Assembly (NCBI RefSeq): GCF_030272615.1
Contig: NC_081414.1
Span: 826,488,896 to 826,552,895 of the forward strand
Source: Cryptomeria japonica
Taxonomy: Eukaryota > Streptophyta > Pinopsida > Cupressales > Cupressaceae
Length of the DNA stretch: 64,000 bases
Direction of reading: 5' to 3'
Shown here: in pieces, positions 39,087-50,619 of the stretch
Layout of the letters: every line of letters starts with the position of its first letter
How positions within the stretch are numbered: position 1 is the stretch's first letter
The notes under the pieces: generated by a model
The model's database searches: none
Told to the model about the DNA's origin: nothing
The model's input: the letters and a program-made list of their open reading frames with translations, nothing else
Position numbers and translations under genes: made by a program

Positions 39087-42000
39087 TTATGACAACAAGG
39101 AATAATACTCGTCAAAAACCGATTTATAGTTTTGCAAAAATTGTTTCATTGATAGAGACCAGGACTCAAGTAGGGAGGTGGCCACTTCTTTCTCTGTTTG
39201 CATCTGGGATACCTGTTCTTCCATGGCATCAACTGTGCTCATCTCCTGTGTAACTGTCAAGACATTCAAGTTCAGATAAGACTTCTGAAGAATTTGCAGA
39301 CATGGAAGTAAAACCAGTTGTAGCTCCTGCAAGTCTCTAGACCGTGTACTGATCTCTTGCTCCATTTTGGCTGACTGAATCTGAAACCGGTGAACGGTTT
39401 GCCCATAAGTTGCAAAGGAATCATAAGGTGGCTTAAATGTGCTCAAGTAAGACTGTAAGTCTGTTTGAAGCTTTTGCTTTTGAGCTAGCACATCATCGTA
39501 GAATAGATGGGGTTGACAGATTTTGCTTAGTAGCAGGTTTCCCTCATCCAAAGCGTCCCTTATATCCTTTTGGTCTTTCAGCAGTTCAGACCGAAGTTCA
39601 TTCAACTTCTTCACCAGAGCAATGTTAAGAGCCTTTTGATGCTCTTTCTTGACATTTGCCTCAGCTGTTTCTTCCAGGCTCTGCACCTGATCATCCACAA
39701 CTGTACATAGTAGCTTAAGCTGTGCTAGCGATGATTCAGTGTTGGGAAGATTGGTACAAGGGATCAAATCGGTAAGGGTGTCTACAGCCGCTTGAATTAT
39801 ATCTTGCTCCTTTTTCTTTAGAATGATTTCAAGGCGCTCTTGAGCAACCTTGATGCTCTGCATTAGCTCCGATTCACTTGCAGACTGGAGATTGATAGGA
39901 CTGGTGATATCAGCCGGTTTGGCTTGACTCCTGGTTGCCTTTGTAGTCTCCATCTGTGTGCTCTTCATCGCTTCCGTTGCCTTATCCTCTTCCGCTTTCT
40001 TTTCTCCGCTTTGCTTTTCTCCGCTGCCTTGTCTTCTTCTTCCTTCTTCTTTTTCTCTTCTTCTTCTTTTTCTCTACTTCCTTCTTCTTTTCTTGTTCCT
40101 TGTCTTCTTCTTCTTTCTTTTTCCTCTCAGCTTCCTTCCTCTTCTCTTCTTCTTTCTCTTCCTCTTCTTTCTTCTTCTTTTCTTTTTCCTTCCGCTTTTC
40201 CTTTTCTTTATCTTCCTCTTCTTTCTTCTTTTCTTCTTCCTTCTTCTTCTTTTCTTCCTTATCCTCTTCTTCTTTCTTTTTCCTCTCATCTTCTTGCTTC
40301 TTTTTCTCTTCATCTTTTCTTTTCTCCTCTTCCTCTTTTCTCTTCTCTTCCTCTTTCGGCTTTTTCTCATCTTCATCCCTCTTCTTCTTCTCTGCCTGTT
40401 CCTCAGCCGCTTCCTGTCTGTCCTCGGCTTGCTCACTGCCCTGTTTGGCCTGTTGCACCTGTCCTGTTCCCTTAGAAGGTATGTCATGAGTGACATCTTC
40501 TATGTCCAGGGCATTGACATCAATAGTGTCGATTGGTTCTTCAACTGGGTTTCCTTCTTCATCAAAAACTTCATCCGGTTTCGATATAACCGGTTCTTTT
40601 TCCACTTGCAGGTTGGCCATACGTGCTTTGTGAGCATGGATAGCATGATCCATATGCTGATGAGTGTCTTTTTCAACATCATCAACTCTTCTCTCTAACA
40701 GCCAGAGTCTTCTTCTCCTTGTGAAGAAGAGTCCTTTATTTTGGTCCAAAACATCAAATAATTTTGAGTTTGAGAGATCGGGAAAGTACTGTGCAAAGAC
40801 TTTCTCCCTAATCTCTTGTTCTTTTTCTATGACAATGCGCCATTTATTATCTAATGCCTTATATAAGGAATCCGATGTTTGAGATTTAATCTCTGATGGC
40901 GACCTGTCATTCTTACACAAATAAATAATAATCTCCTGTAGTACTTCTTCTTTCTCTTCATCACTAAAACCATCATAATAATCTACTAAGTCATGAAGTA
41001 ATTTTCTCCTAATATTCTTTATTGTTCTTTGACAATGTGTCAAAGGTTTATATGAGGAGATATCAATATTTACCGGTGAAGACGCTGCTAGTTCATTCTT
41101 CTTCATCTTCTTCATCTGTCTGGCCTTCTTTGGCATCTCCTCAGACTCAGTCTCTTCAAAGTCGGTTCATTTGACTTAGTCTTCCTTTTTCTTTCAAAGA
41201 CTTTTGCCGGTGCCACTTCCGGTTTCTTCTTTGCAGGTGACCGCTTGGTCACTCTTGGAGTTGCAGTAGTAGCCAGTGCCGATGTTGCAGGCATTGCCTT
41301 TGCCTTCTTTGTTGCCGATTCTTTTCCTTTCTTAACAGAGGGTTCCTCGACCGGTGCAATCCTTTCCAAATAGGTTCCGGTCCTCTTTGCCTTAGGATCA
41401 AGAGGTGAGGCAATAAGGGTTGAGGCATACCCTTCCAGCATATCGTACATCACCTCATAGCCCATTGGCTCCACTTCTTCCATTCTAGGCTCAACAACCT
41501 CCATTAAGCATTTGTCCACCTAGATGGTGAAACAGATGTCATCTTCATATTTCTTGACGATGTCACCTGAGATCTTCATCCTTTGACTCATTTTCCGTCT
41601 AAACTCATCAAAATACTTGTTCAGCACATCAGGGTAACTGGTTCCGATTGCTTGAATGCTTTCCTTGATCTGCTTGGTTACCAGTTGGTCAAGAGACCAC
41701 TGGACATCTCCTACTCCAGGAAAGTAGCCTTGGAAATAGAAGAACAACCCAACCAATAGTTGTCTAAACTTGAATCTTAGTGCATTATCCTATTTGATCG
41801 ACTTCAGATTAGACAGGAGTTGCCTCTGCATACCGGTGCACAGGTCAAATGATGCATCCTCTTTAATCATCCGGTAAGCGACATTTACCGCTGCAGCAAA
41901 TACAGAGTTAATTCTGCTGGCAGAGAATGTTCGGTAGCCAATCACCATGCAAGCATACTTAACCAGATCATCTTTGACAGAGTTGACTGTCATGCCTCGT

Positions 42001-42491
42001 GAATCGCTCATTGAACCGGTGAGCCTTGACATTTCCATTTTGCTTATTGTCCTTAGGGCTGACACTTCCCCTGTGTTGCAAAAACCGATGACTGCATGAA
42101 TTGCCTGTGGCGTGATATCATGCGTCCTCTCCAGGTACATCTTGTCACCATGGACTCTGCTCAAAATGATCCTAATATGATCCTCTGTAAAGTCTTCCAG
42201 AAAGTATACAACATTATGAAGTTTCTTCTTCTCTAAGATACTATATTCTGGTTAGATTTTCTTATCCTTTCCACAAAACAGACCTAGTTGGGAGTGGATG
42301 GCTAGAGACCCTAGGTCTTCAATCTTGCAATCAATATAGTCAGAAATTCTCTCTTCTACTATCACTCTAGCCGGAACTTGTGATAGGGCATTATACTTTG
42401 ACTTCCTTTGAATGAAACTTTCAGATTCCATGGATGCACTAGAACTGGTATGAGATGTGGAAGCCATTGTAGAATATTTTAGAAAACTCAA
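39087..42491 (-). pseudogene. Accessory reading frames of the pol-less element (fossil)
   Basis: Right to left: a serine-rich start and a globular helical domain (41800-42490), a proline/lysine-rich basic linker (about 41150-41520), a second helical segment, a very regular lysine/glutamate-rich stretch of over 100 residues (about 39990-40430) that would form a long charged helix, and a coiled-coil-rich end (39087-39968). No enzyme motif is seen. I cannot name a family. It is broken. The C-terminal part resembles in layout the helical pieces at 14942-15805. Confidence 0.7.
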
Positions 42492-42992
42492 GAAATACCT
42501 TTAAAACGCGAATTTAGGGCTTTCTGATTCTCCTTCACTCCACACTCCGTTGGTTGCTAAATCACCATTTTGTGTTCTCCACTTGAACGTTTGCAATTTG
42601 AATTTGAATTTCCTTTGCGATTTGTCAATTTCTTGAAATCTCAGCTCAAATCGCCTTTTCTTCGCTCTGCTCTTTGAAAAACTTTTCTTCGCTCGAAAAC
42701 AGATAGTGAGAAATGAAAAAAAATGCTTTTATACATGTCTCTCACCTACTGCCATTAATGCTCCTCTTATTAGGGTGTAAACCCTAATTTGCCTTTTTTT
42801 ACCATTTCTGGTCTTCTGCTAAGTGACAGGTATCACATACTGGTTAAGGTCTTTTACCGGTGTAAACGAGGGGTTCGAAAACATTTCGCCGTTTGCTCCC
42901 CCTAAGCCTTTTGAAGCTTAGTTTGTCGGTTTCGATATTTCCACACTAGGTGCAGAAATTGGTTCCTCTTCCAACATTCTTGGTTTCTTCCT

Positions 42993-44200
42993 CTAGGTTT
43001 TGTTCATGTCCGCTTGAACTATTTCAACATCAATTTTTCCTTCCGGAGTGACCGGTATATCATCAGATATACTCTTTCTGCTTCTGCAGAATCTTGCAAT
43101 GTGACCCAGTTTGTTGCAGTGATAGCAAACCAATCCAGGTGCTCTCCAAGGTCCATTGTTCATGTTTCCATTCTTCCTTCTGCATGTTGCAACAGTGTGA
43201 CCATGACCATGACAGATCATACAATTTGCTCTCCATCTGGTTGCCGCTTGATGGCCACCGCTTCTTGGCTGATGATTGAAGACATTAAACTGGTTGTGGT
43301 TCCGGTTCACAAAAGGTTCAGGACTAACTCCTTGGGTCCTTTGAGGATATCTTCCAGTGTTATTCATCACAGACCTACATTCAAATGCTCTATGCCCAAA
43401 CTTGTTGCATGCATAACAATGACCATTGAACTTATTGGATCTAGGTGTATTGTTAATAAAGTAAGGAAAATTATTGTAGGCTTTGCTCCTACATACATTG
43501 GCAGTGTGTCCTTCTTTAAGACAGTTAAAGCAAACAGGTTTGAATTTTTGCTTACCTTTTCCTTTGAATGTCGGTTGCTTCTTTGATGCTTCAGCATTTG
43601 TTCCTGAGGATTCTCCTTCCTCATGTCCAGAGAAACCAAGTCCATTGGTATTCTTTGCTGGTCTAGTTGACTCAAGCTTTTGCTCTAGCTTGACAGTACT
43701 TTTGCTGAACTTAGCAAGTATTTCCTTTGACTCACAGAGTTCTTTGGAAATAACAGTATTTGTCTCCATTAGGCTTGCATTTTCAGAGATGACTATGTTC
43801 AGTTCATCTTGTACTCATTTTTCCATTCTTCTCTCATGAAGGCGAGCAGTCAGTGCACTAATCTCTTGTTTCAACTTGGAGATCTCATGATCTCTGTCCT
43901 TCATCAGATCTTCAGCTTTCCTCCGGTTCTCAAGCTCTTGACTAAATCGAATAGTCAGTCCTTCCAACTCCTTTCTCAGGTTGGAGTTTGATTCATTCAA
44001 CTTATTTACTTCTGCTATCATGGCTTCCATGTCTGCTTCATTTGCAGAACTATTTTCAGATAGCTCCATCAGCTTTTCTGCATGTTCTCTCTTTTTTGCT
44101 TGAGATGCCTTGTATTTGACCATAAGATCATCATAGGCTTGCTCAGACTGAGTGAGCCATTGAGTAAGTTCCCTCAAAGTGTATTCCCCCATATCTCTTT
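42993..44200 (-). pseudogene. Gag-like region of the pol-less element: coiled coil then four CCHC zinc knuckles (fossil)
   Basis: Just downstream of the primer site lies a coiled-coil segment (about 43810-44200) starting around MGEYTLRELTQWL, followed by a region with four CX2CX4HX4C knuckles: CFNCLKEGHTANVC, CYACNKFGHRAFEC, CMICHGHGHTVATC and CYHCNKLGHIARFC. Zinc knuckles of this kind bind nucleic acid in gag proteins. The coiled coil in place of a classic capsid domain is unusual. Broken. Confidence 0.8.
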
Positions 44201-44242
44201 CCAAGTGGTTAAACTTATAGAAAGGTAGGCTTTGATACCAAT

Positions 44243-45410
44243 TGATGAATACTAAGAGGGGGGGGGGGGGTGAATTAGTATACCGAAAAACACTGCACTT
44301 AAACACTTAAACAATCTAGAGATAAACTGGTAAAATAGCTTAACAGACAAATCGGTTATCACACAAGCAAACCAAAATGCAAATAAAGCATTCACCCACA
44401 AAAGCAATACAACCATAACACAAGATATTTGACGTGGAAACCCAAATGGGAAAAACCACGGTGAGATGGAACTCACAAGTCACTATCTGCAGAATAGAAA
44501 CCAGACCGGTTAAGGTCTTACAATGTTCTTCACCAGAACAGATCCTGTTAGGAATCTCAATCTCTGTCAGGAGATAAGTTCGATTAAAGACTACCTTGCT
44601 AGAGGATTTTAGATTCACAGAGGTGAACCACCTTGTTAGAGGATTTTACAAAGGCTACTCTGAGCCTACCCGATTAAGGGCTACAAACTTGTCAAAGAGG
44701 TGAGTAATCAACAAGTGTGTGATCTATCAGATAACACAGATTGCTTAGTTAGATCCAGTATAGCTCACAGCTAATGCATTCCAACATTACTTCAGTCTTC
44801 TCTATCTCTCACTCAGTTACAACTTGATCTTCTCAGATAAGATCGCTCTTTCATCAGCTCATCAACCACCTTAAACCCTAGCACAACATAAACCCTTTCA
44901 GCAACAACCTAAAACCCTATACATGATGTCCTTTTAAAGGAATCTAATTTCATGTCGGTCCAATAAGATTACATTACAATTTCCTAGGTTCAATGAATCT
45001 AGACATATTCAGTAACACGACACAAAAAGCACTGTCAGTGTGTCGGCACCGTCAAACAATCGGTGGATTGGTAACTCATCACAAAATGCCGGTTGGTAAC
45101 TCATCTCAGAGTATTACCGGTTCATACAAAATACCGGTTGCCGGTTTGACAAAAATGAAGACTGGTAAGAATGTGTTATGCCGCTTTGCTCCCTCGTACC
45201 ATTTGAGATCTACGAACCGCTTGGGGTCGACATGCCGCTTCAGACTGGGAAACACATTCTGCAAAATTACCAATAGTCTAAAGACTAGAATACAACATAC
45301 CGGTTGGAACAGATACCGGTTGAGCTCTAGCTCATACATATAAAGGGGATCTCAATGCAAGTGTGTGCCCATCAATGACTATCACAACATAAACATCAAA
45401 AATGGCAACA
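44243..45410 (-). repeat. 5' LTR of the pol-less element
   Basis: Starts TGATGAATACTAAGAG, with a longer G run than the other LTR, and ends AATGGCAACA; 1,168 bases. Confidence 0.92.
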
Positions 45411-45501
45411 TTAGTCACTCCGTACTATCGTTTTGGAGCTAGAATAGATGCATCTGTTTGTTCATGACATTTCCCAAATTGACAAATCATTTCAGTGTTG
45501 A

Positions 45502-47700
45502 ATCATTTATTTTTCGAATATGTCAAAGGTTGTGTAGGTCAATAATGATAAAAGGTGCATAAATACTGTATAAACAAGTCTTATGTAGTGGTTAGTGTTT
45601 ATTTCGTTACTAATTAGTATTTGTTTTTGTTATTTGTTTGGTCTGTGTCACAATTTTGTTTGTCTAGTTCAAAGGTTACATTTTTAGTGTGTTTGGAAAG
45701 TTGTAGGATGTTTCTTTTTTATTTTGATGGTGATTTTATATTATAATTAGATTATTGATTATGAACGGAAAGATGTAATAGTGAGATCTTTATAAAATTA
45801 GATTTGTGAGATCTTTATAAAATTAGATTTGATTGAAGGAACATTATGCAAAAAAGAAAGGAATATATATTGAATTTTGATGGTGACTTTATATTATAAT
45901 TAGATTATTGATTATAAAGAAATTTTTTTAATAGTGAGATCTTTATATATTTAGATTTGATTGATGAAACATCAACCAAATATTTGTATAAGGAAAGGAA
46001 TTCATGTGTATATTATTTTTATATTGCTTATCGAGAGTGATCAAGTTATAGTGTTTCCCATCAAACTAATCCCCACTAATATAGTTGAAATTCTTGCACC
46101 CAAAGCAACATTGTCAACAAATATGAATTCTTTAGTATTGGCTTTAGCTAAAGAAAACAAGTACAATATCTTTTATAAATTATTTTGAAATTAAATGATT
46201 TTATTATAGAGGTGGAAGACTTGGTTTCTCAAGAGTTTTGACGTTATTGGCATTTATGATAAAAACTACATATGACTAATATTGCCCCTCTGTTATGCTT
46301 AAATGGATGTCCATATCTTATTCGAAAGCTCTAATTTTCACACAAGTTGCATTTAACAAAATTCCCATGATTTGCCTTGTAGAGGTAATATCTTAGCCAC
46401 AAGGGTTAATTTTATCTACCAACCTATAAGGATGTGACATTTGTCAATTTGTGGTTCAACAACATGACTCCTTACATGAGCAAGTTCTTTTATGCAACCA
46501 TGTCTAGAATTAGATAACGACTAAAATGTATGTATCGTTTTGATTGGCTATGCTAATGTGCTAATGTGTTGCAAAGTATGGGGCCCCCTATTGGTCTCAC
46601 CTTTTACATGGACCGTTTTGGATACCTTGGCAAAAAACATGCTGATGTGACCTTGAAACCTTAGTTATAAGAGAGGGAATTGCCAAACAAACTACTATAA
46701 AAAAAAATGAGAGTGATTTGAAATTTCCATGTAAGATTTTGATAAGCGCAAAATTAAACTGCTCAACTACTAGATCATCCCCTATATAAGAACAAACTCA
46801 CATACCTAATTGTTTCTACACTTTATTCATTTGCATTGGATTCTTGATCGAATGCTGACGCAATCTTGGACTAACATTCATGGAACTTTTCTGCACTTGC
46901 ACCAGCCTTATGACGTAGTCTAATCTTTCGTCGGCTGCAAGTTGAGCTCATTCTTTATATATTTTAAGTAACCAGCCTTATGATGACGTAATCTATTCTT
47001 TCGACGGCCGCAAGTTGAACTCATTCTTTATATATTTAAAGTCTTTTAAAATGTAAACGTCTGTTTCACCATCTGGCCTTGCCACGTTGTACCTTGCAAT
47101 AGTCCCTTGCTTTTGAATAAACTCCTTGCTGGTAGCCTAAGGTGGCCTTAACAAGTACGTGGGTTTTCATTTTGCCACGTCAGTTTCTCTCTATTCATGA
47201 GGTAATTTTAATTATTTGCTTATCTATATGTGGCAGCAGATATACTCAACTACTTACGTGGCAGTCAAAGGTTGTATGGCATTCAAACATTCTAGAAAGG
47301 GCCTACACTATTCTGCATTTAAAATCTTTTGCTGACTGTATGTATGTTTATACCCACGTTGGAATTTTATCTCTAAGGTACCACTTAGACTTCCATGCAG
47401 TCTCTATGCTGCCATGCGAGCTTCGAGCATAGCATATGCTAATTTTATTGAAATATTACTACACTGGTATAGATTGAACTCTGCATAATATGCTATGTTG
47501 GCTCTTTTTATTGTTGGCCTTGGTGGATACGCTCTCTTTATGCATCGTTTTCACAGTAAAGGTGGGCTTCAATATAAACAGATATGACGTACACGTTTCA
47601 AAATGGTGCAGGACAGAGTAGCCAATGCCATGGTACATTGATAATTAATTGATAATTATTTGAATCAGTGTCAGTAGATTTACACAATCTATTCAAACGT
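45502..47700 (+). repeat. 3' flank, second copy of the duplicated block
   Basis: Collinear with 33639-36480 apart from indels; no genes. It contains a local repeat of the GACGTAATCT/CGGCCGCAAGTTGA segment at about 46905-47040. Confidence 0.85.
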
Positions 47701-47708
47701 CTTGTCTG

Positions 47709-47862
47709 TTGTTTTTTGATTTGATTGTGTCAGTGTATGTTTCGGATCACACATCATGATCTATCATCAAGATGATAAAGAGGGTAAGAAGAAAAAATGG
47801 ATCACATAATGTGATTTGAAATGTTGATTGCAAAACACCCACACAATCAAATCCAAAAGCAA
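47709..47862. mobile_element. Shorter relative of the intron MITE
   Basis: The arms TTGATTTGATTGTGT and ACACAATCAAATCCAAAA form an inverted repeat around GGATCACA/TGTGAT words that also occur in the MITE at 32236-32607. About 150 bases; ends approximate. Confidence 0.55.
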
Positions 47863-47989
47863 TTATTTGAATTTTAGTGTAGCCTGCAATCTATTTATTA
47901 CAAAAATTGGACCCCCTACAAGTACTTCTCCCCTATCTAACCTACAATATTTATAGATTTATTTTTGAGATTTCTTAGATAAATGTTTA

Positions 47990-48620
47990 TATTAGTTAAG
48001 ATAAAATACAAAATAAAATTGTCAATACATGAGTTGTCATAAAATCTATGAAAAATCATAATATTTGTAGTAAGATTGTTGTCATAATTCAAGATAATAA
48101 AATCTAGGAATAAATTGTATCTAGTGGATTATCCATAATAGCTTAGCTAAGACTAGTTCACATCATCTTAGTTGCAATACAGAATGGAGAATGCTTAGAG
48201 AATAATAGTAGATCAAATATGAGTAAGTGAAAATGGACCCCATACAACTATTGCCTCCTCTCACCTAGCTATCTAAAAACAATTTATCAGGGAAAGTTAT
48301 TTTTGAGATATTTGAGGGTAAAATTTATGTACCTAGTTTAATATTAGTCAAGATAAAGTACAAAATAAATTTATTGTATGTGAGTTGTCATAAATTCTAC
48401 GAAAGATCATAGAATCTATTGTAAGAATATTGTAGTTGTAACTCAAGATCATAGAATCTATTGTAAGAATATTGTAGTTGTAACTCAAGATCATAAAATC
48501 TAGGAATAAATTTCATCTTGTGGATTATCCATAACAACTTAGTTAAGACTAACTCAATATCATCTTTGGTGCAAGACAATAAGATGGAAAACTCTTAGAC
48601 ATGAATGGTAGATATAATAT
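47990..48620. repeat. Dispersed AT-rich repeat family, two copies with an internal tandem duplication
   Basis: Copies at about 47990-48240 and 48360-48620 match those at 30060-30600 and 31375-31530. A 42-base unit is doubled at 48403-48444 and 48445-48486. Confidence 0.65.
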
Positions 48621-48639
48621 GTCATCATTGCATTTTGCA

Positions 48640-49048
48640 TTTAGTAAAAATATACTTGTACAAAGTTATTAGTCCCTCTCTCCTAGCTACCTAATAAAAT
48701 TTATTAGGGATAGTTATTTTTGAGATATTTTAGGGTAAAAATTATGTACCTTAGTTTATATTAGTCAAGATAAGTATACATTTTAGTTATGAGAAATTAT
48801 AGTATATAATTGATTCTTAGGTACAAAGATAAATAACTAGGTAAACAATTCTAATTATAAGTGTCTTAGGGATGTATTGATAATTTGAATTAGGGATATG
48901 TAGGGTAAATGGAAAAATGAGTACAAGCATCATAATATATTGTAAGCTAAAAGGTTGAAGTAGATTTGACACAAAATATAAGCATTAAGTGATATTAACA
49001 ACATAACACCTTTGGGTAAAAGCACAATGTTGTGTCACTTTTATAAAG
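48640..49048. other. No gene recognised
   Basis: AT-rich spacer with fragments of the dispersed repeat (GTACCTTAGTTTATATTAGTC phrases in part), otherwise featureless. Confidence 0.5.
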
Positions 49049-49995
49049 GCACCTGTTGTGACGTTTTCACACATCACCCCATTGCAAATGTAGACCCCCT
49101 TTTTTTTCGGCCCTCCCAGTTTTTGGGCTTGCGTTTTTGTGGTCTTTTCACAACAATCTTGTCAATCTCTCTGCTTTGCAAGTGTTTGGGGGTCATATTG
49201 ATTAAATCTGCTTTTTGTTTGAGCGATTTCAGCTAAGTCTAGGACTCATTTTGTGAATTTTAGGGTTTTTTCCTTCTGTCCTAGATTTTAGGGGTTTCTA
49301 TTAGGGTTTTAGAAAAACTGAACATACAACTGGAATTAGGACCCTTTAAGGAACCTCCCAATAAAATTTGAGCCAAAACAGAGCAACTTTCTATTTTTAG
49401 AAAGTCCCTATTTTTTAGGGATTTTTTCGAGTCTCAAAATGTCGCCATTTTGCCAAAAATCAAACTTACTATTTTTAGTAATTTCTATTTCTAGTAAATT
49501 TCTATTTATAGAAAGTCATTCTTGCGTCTTGTTTTAGGCTCTAACTCTAACATTTTGTAAAGTTTCTATTTTGGGAAAGTCTATTTGTGGTAGGATCAAG
49601 CTAGTAGTAGCGAAGAATCAACATGCACAATCACTTCTAAATCTGGAAAGTTGAAAGAAGATAGGCAGGGGTCTAAAATAGCTAAGTATGAGAATCATCC
49701 CTGAAGTGGAAGGCACAAAATTGTTCTAAGTCTGGAAAATCCACCTTCAAAATCCCAAAGTGGCATTTCAGCATAGACAGTGGTCAAAATTTGGCTAAGT
49801 TTGGATCTCCTATTCCAGAAGAGGAAAGCAAGCATGATCATCCAAGTCCAGAAATTCACATCAATCCACCAATGTCATCCTGATCCGAAAATGGCCTAAA
49901 ATTTGACTAAGTCTGGAAATTTGGAAGATCTTCCAAAATCCAGAATTTTCATTATGATTCCTATGGACCTGAAACCACTCTCAAACATCCTGACA

Positions 49996-50057
49996 GTATA
50001 TATGAAATATAACTTAAAGTATCCACTTATACTTAAATGTTATATTTCATATATATA
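49996..50057. mobile_element. Tiny hairpin insertion, 62 bp
   Basis: TATATATGAAATATAAC is followed by its reverse complement 25 bases later, so the whole piece folds into one hairpin. TCCTGACA (49988-49995) and TCCTAACA (50058-50065) flank it, an 8-base duplication with one change, as in hAT MITEs. Confidence 0.55.
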
Positions 50058-50074
50058 TCCTAACAAAGAGCCTA

Positions 50075-50370
50075 AAATGATGGAAAAATCCATGAATCCA
50101 TGAACATGGCCAAAATGTGCCTAGGTTTGGGCTGGGGCGCTGAATTGATGAAGGCATTCACAAGTGCAAAAATCCACCTCTCCATGGACATGGCCAAAAT
50201 GCGCCGAGGCCTGGGCTGGGGCACTGAATTGACGAATGAATTCACAAGTGGAAAAATCCACCTCTCCATGGACATGTTGAAAATGCGCCAGGTCAGGGCT
50301 GGGGCGCTGAATTGAGAAAGCCATTCACAGAAGGAAAATTCATGAATCCTTGGCATGGTGAAAATTTCAC
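50075..50370. repeat. 84-bp tandem repeat, about three units
   Basis: Units begin at CATGGCCAAAATG (50105, 50189) and a variant at 50273; the spacing is 84 bases. Part of the putative giant LTR. Confidence 0.85.
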
Positions 50371-50619
50371 CCAAGCTAAAAATTGAAATTTTGCCTAAGG
50401 CACATAATCCAAGGAGTCAAGGAGGAATAAAAAGCAGAATTCCCCTCGAGCGAATTTTTGATTATCCTATTTTTAGACACCAAATCCCGACCAAATGTGG
50501 AAAATTTTATAGATTCAAAATCGGGGTGAAATTCTTCATCCAATGAACCTGGCTCCTAAATTTTAGGAGGATCCCTAAAAAATAGGGATGTTGAAAAAGA
50601 GACATGGACAATTCACAAA

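Larger units (their letters stand above)
37605..45410 (-). mobile_element. LTR retroelement without pol, with gag-like and large accessory reading frames; near-complete structure, coding fossil
   Basis: Minus-strand element of 7,806 bases: 5' LTR 44243-45410, primer site 44229-44240 (TGGTATCAAAGC), gag-like region (about 43000-44200), accessory region (39087-42491), polypurine tract 38766-38777, 3' LTR 37605-38765, target duplication TTAGT on both sides (37600-37604, 45411-45415). No protease, integrase, RT or RNase H is present, so it depended on another element. The primer site, hairpin and purine tract resemble the Copia elements here, which makes them plausible helpers. Coding regions have about six breaks. 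The LTRs differ by about 4% in the first 215 bases by eye, so it is the youngest LTR element with both LTRs in the window. Confidence 0.9.
37489..45455. mobile_element. Short MITE (about 156 bp) interrupted by the LTR element
   Basis: Its two parts are 37489-37604 and 45416-45455. The ends share TATTCTAGYTCYAAAAC in inverted orientation, and GTTTGTT flanks both sides (37482-37488, 45456-45462), a target duplication of 7 bases, or 8 with a mismatch as in hAT elements. The intact gene has a single uninterrupted GTTTGTT at the matching place, which proves insertion. Confidence 0.75.
36558..45501 (+). pseudogene. Glycosyltransferase exon-2 pseudogene, split by insertions
   Basis: A tandem copy of exon 2 of the gene at 31692, starting with the same intron end (ATTGTGATTTCAG). 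It runs 36558-37488 and resumes at 45456-45501. There is no exon 1 in front. Compared with the intact gene it has a one-base loss near 36702 and another near 37314, both shifting the frame, and a repeated 25-base stretch (GTGGCTCGTCTTTC..., about 37430-37478). The PSPG region is still recognisable but HSGWNS is followed by VMENF. A 156-bp MITE and then a 7.8-kb LTR element sit near its end. Identity to the parent is high, so the duplication is fairly young. A further scrap of the exon start is at about 36508-36530. Confidence 0.9.

Noticed and set aside
39924-40698. Plus-strand serine/phenylalanine/leucine-rich frames
   Set aside because: Antisense shadow of the lysine/glutamate-rich stretch of the pol-less element.
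47709-47862. A third glycosyltransferase copy, represented by intron sequence only
   Set aside because: The similarity to the intron is confined to the MITE, so it is another MITE copy and not a gene remnant.
50072-50374. Repetitive frames on both strands (MSMERWIF / KMRRGLGWG repeats)
   Set aside because: They follow the 84-bp tandem repeat, again a multiple of three.
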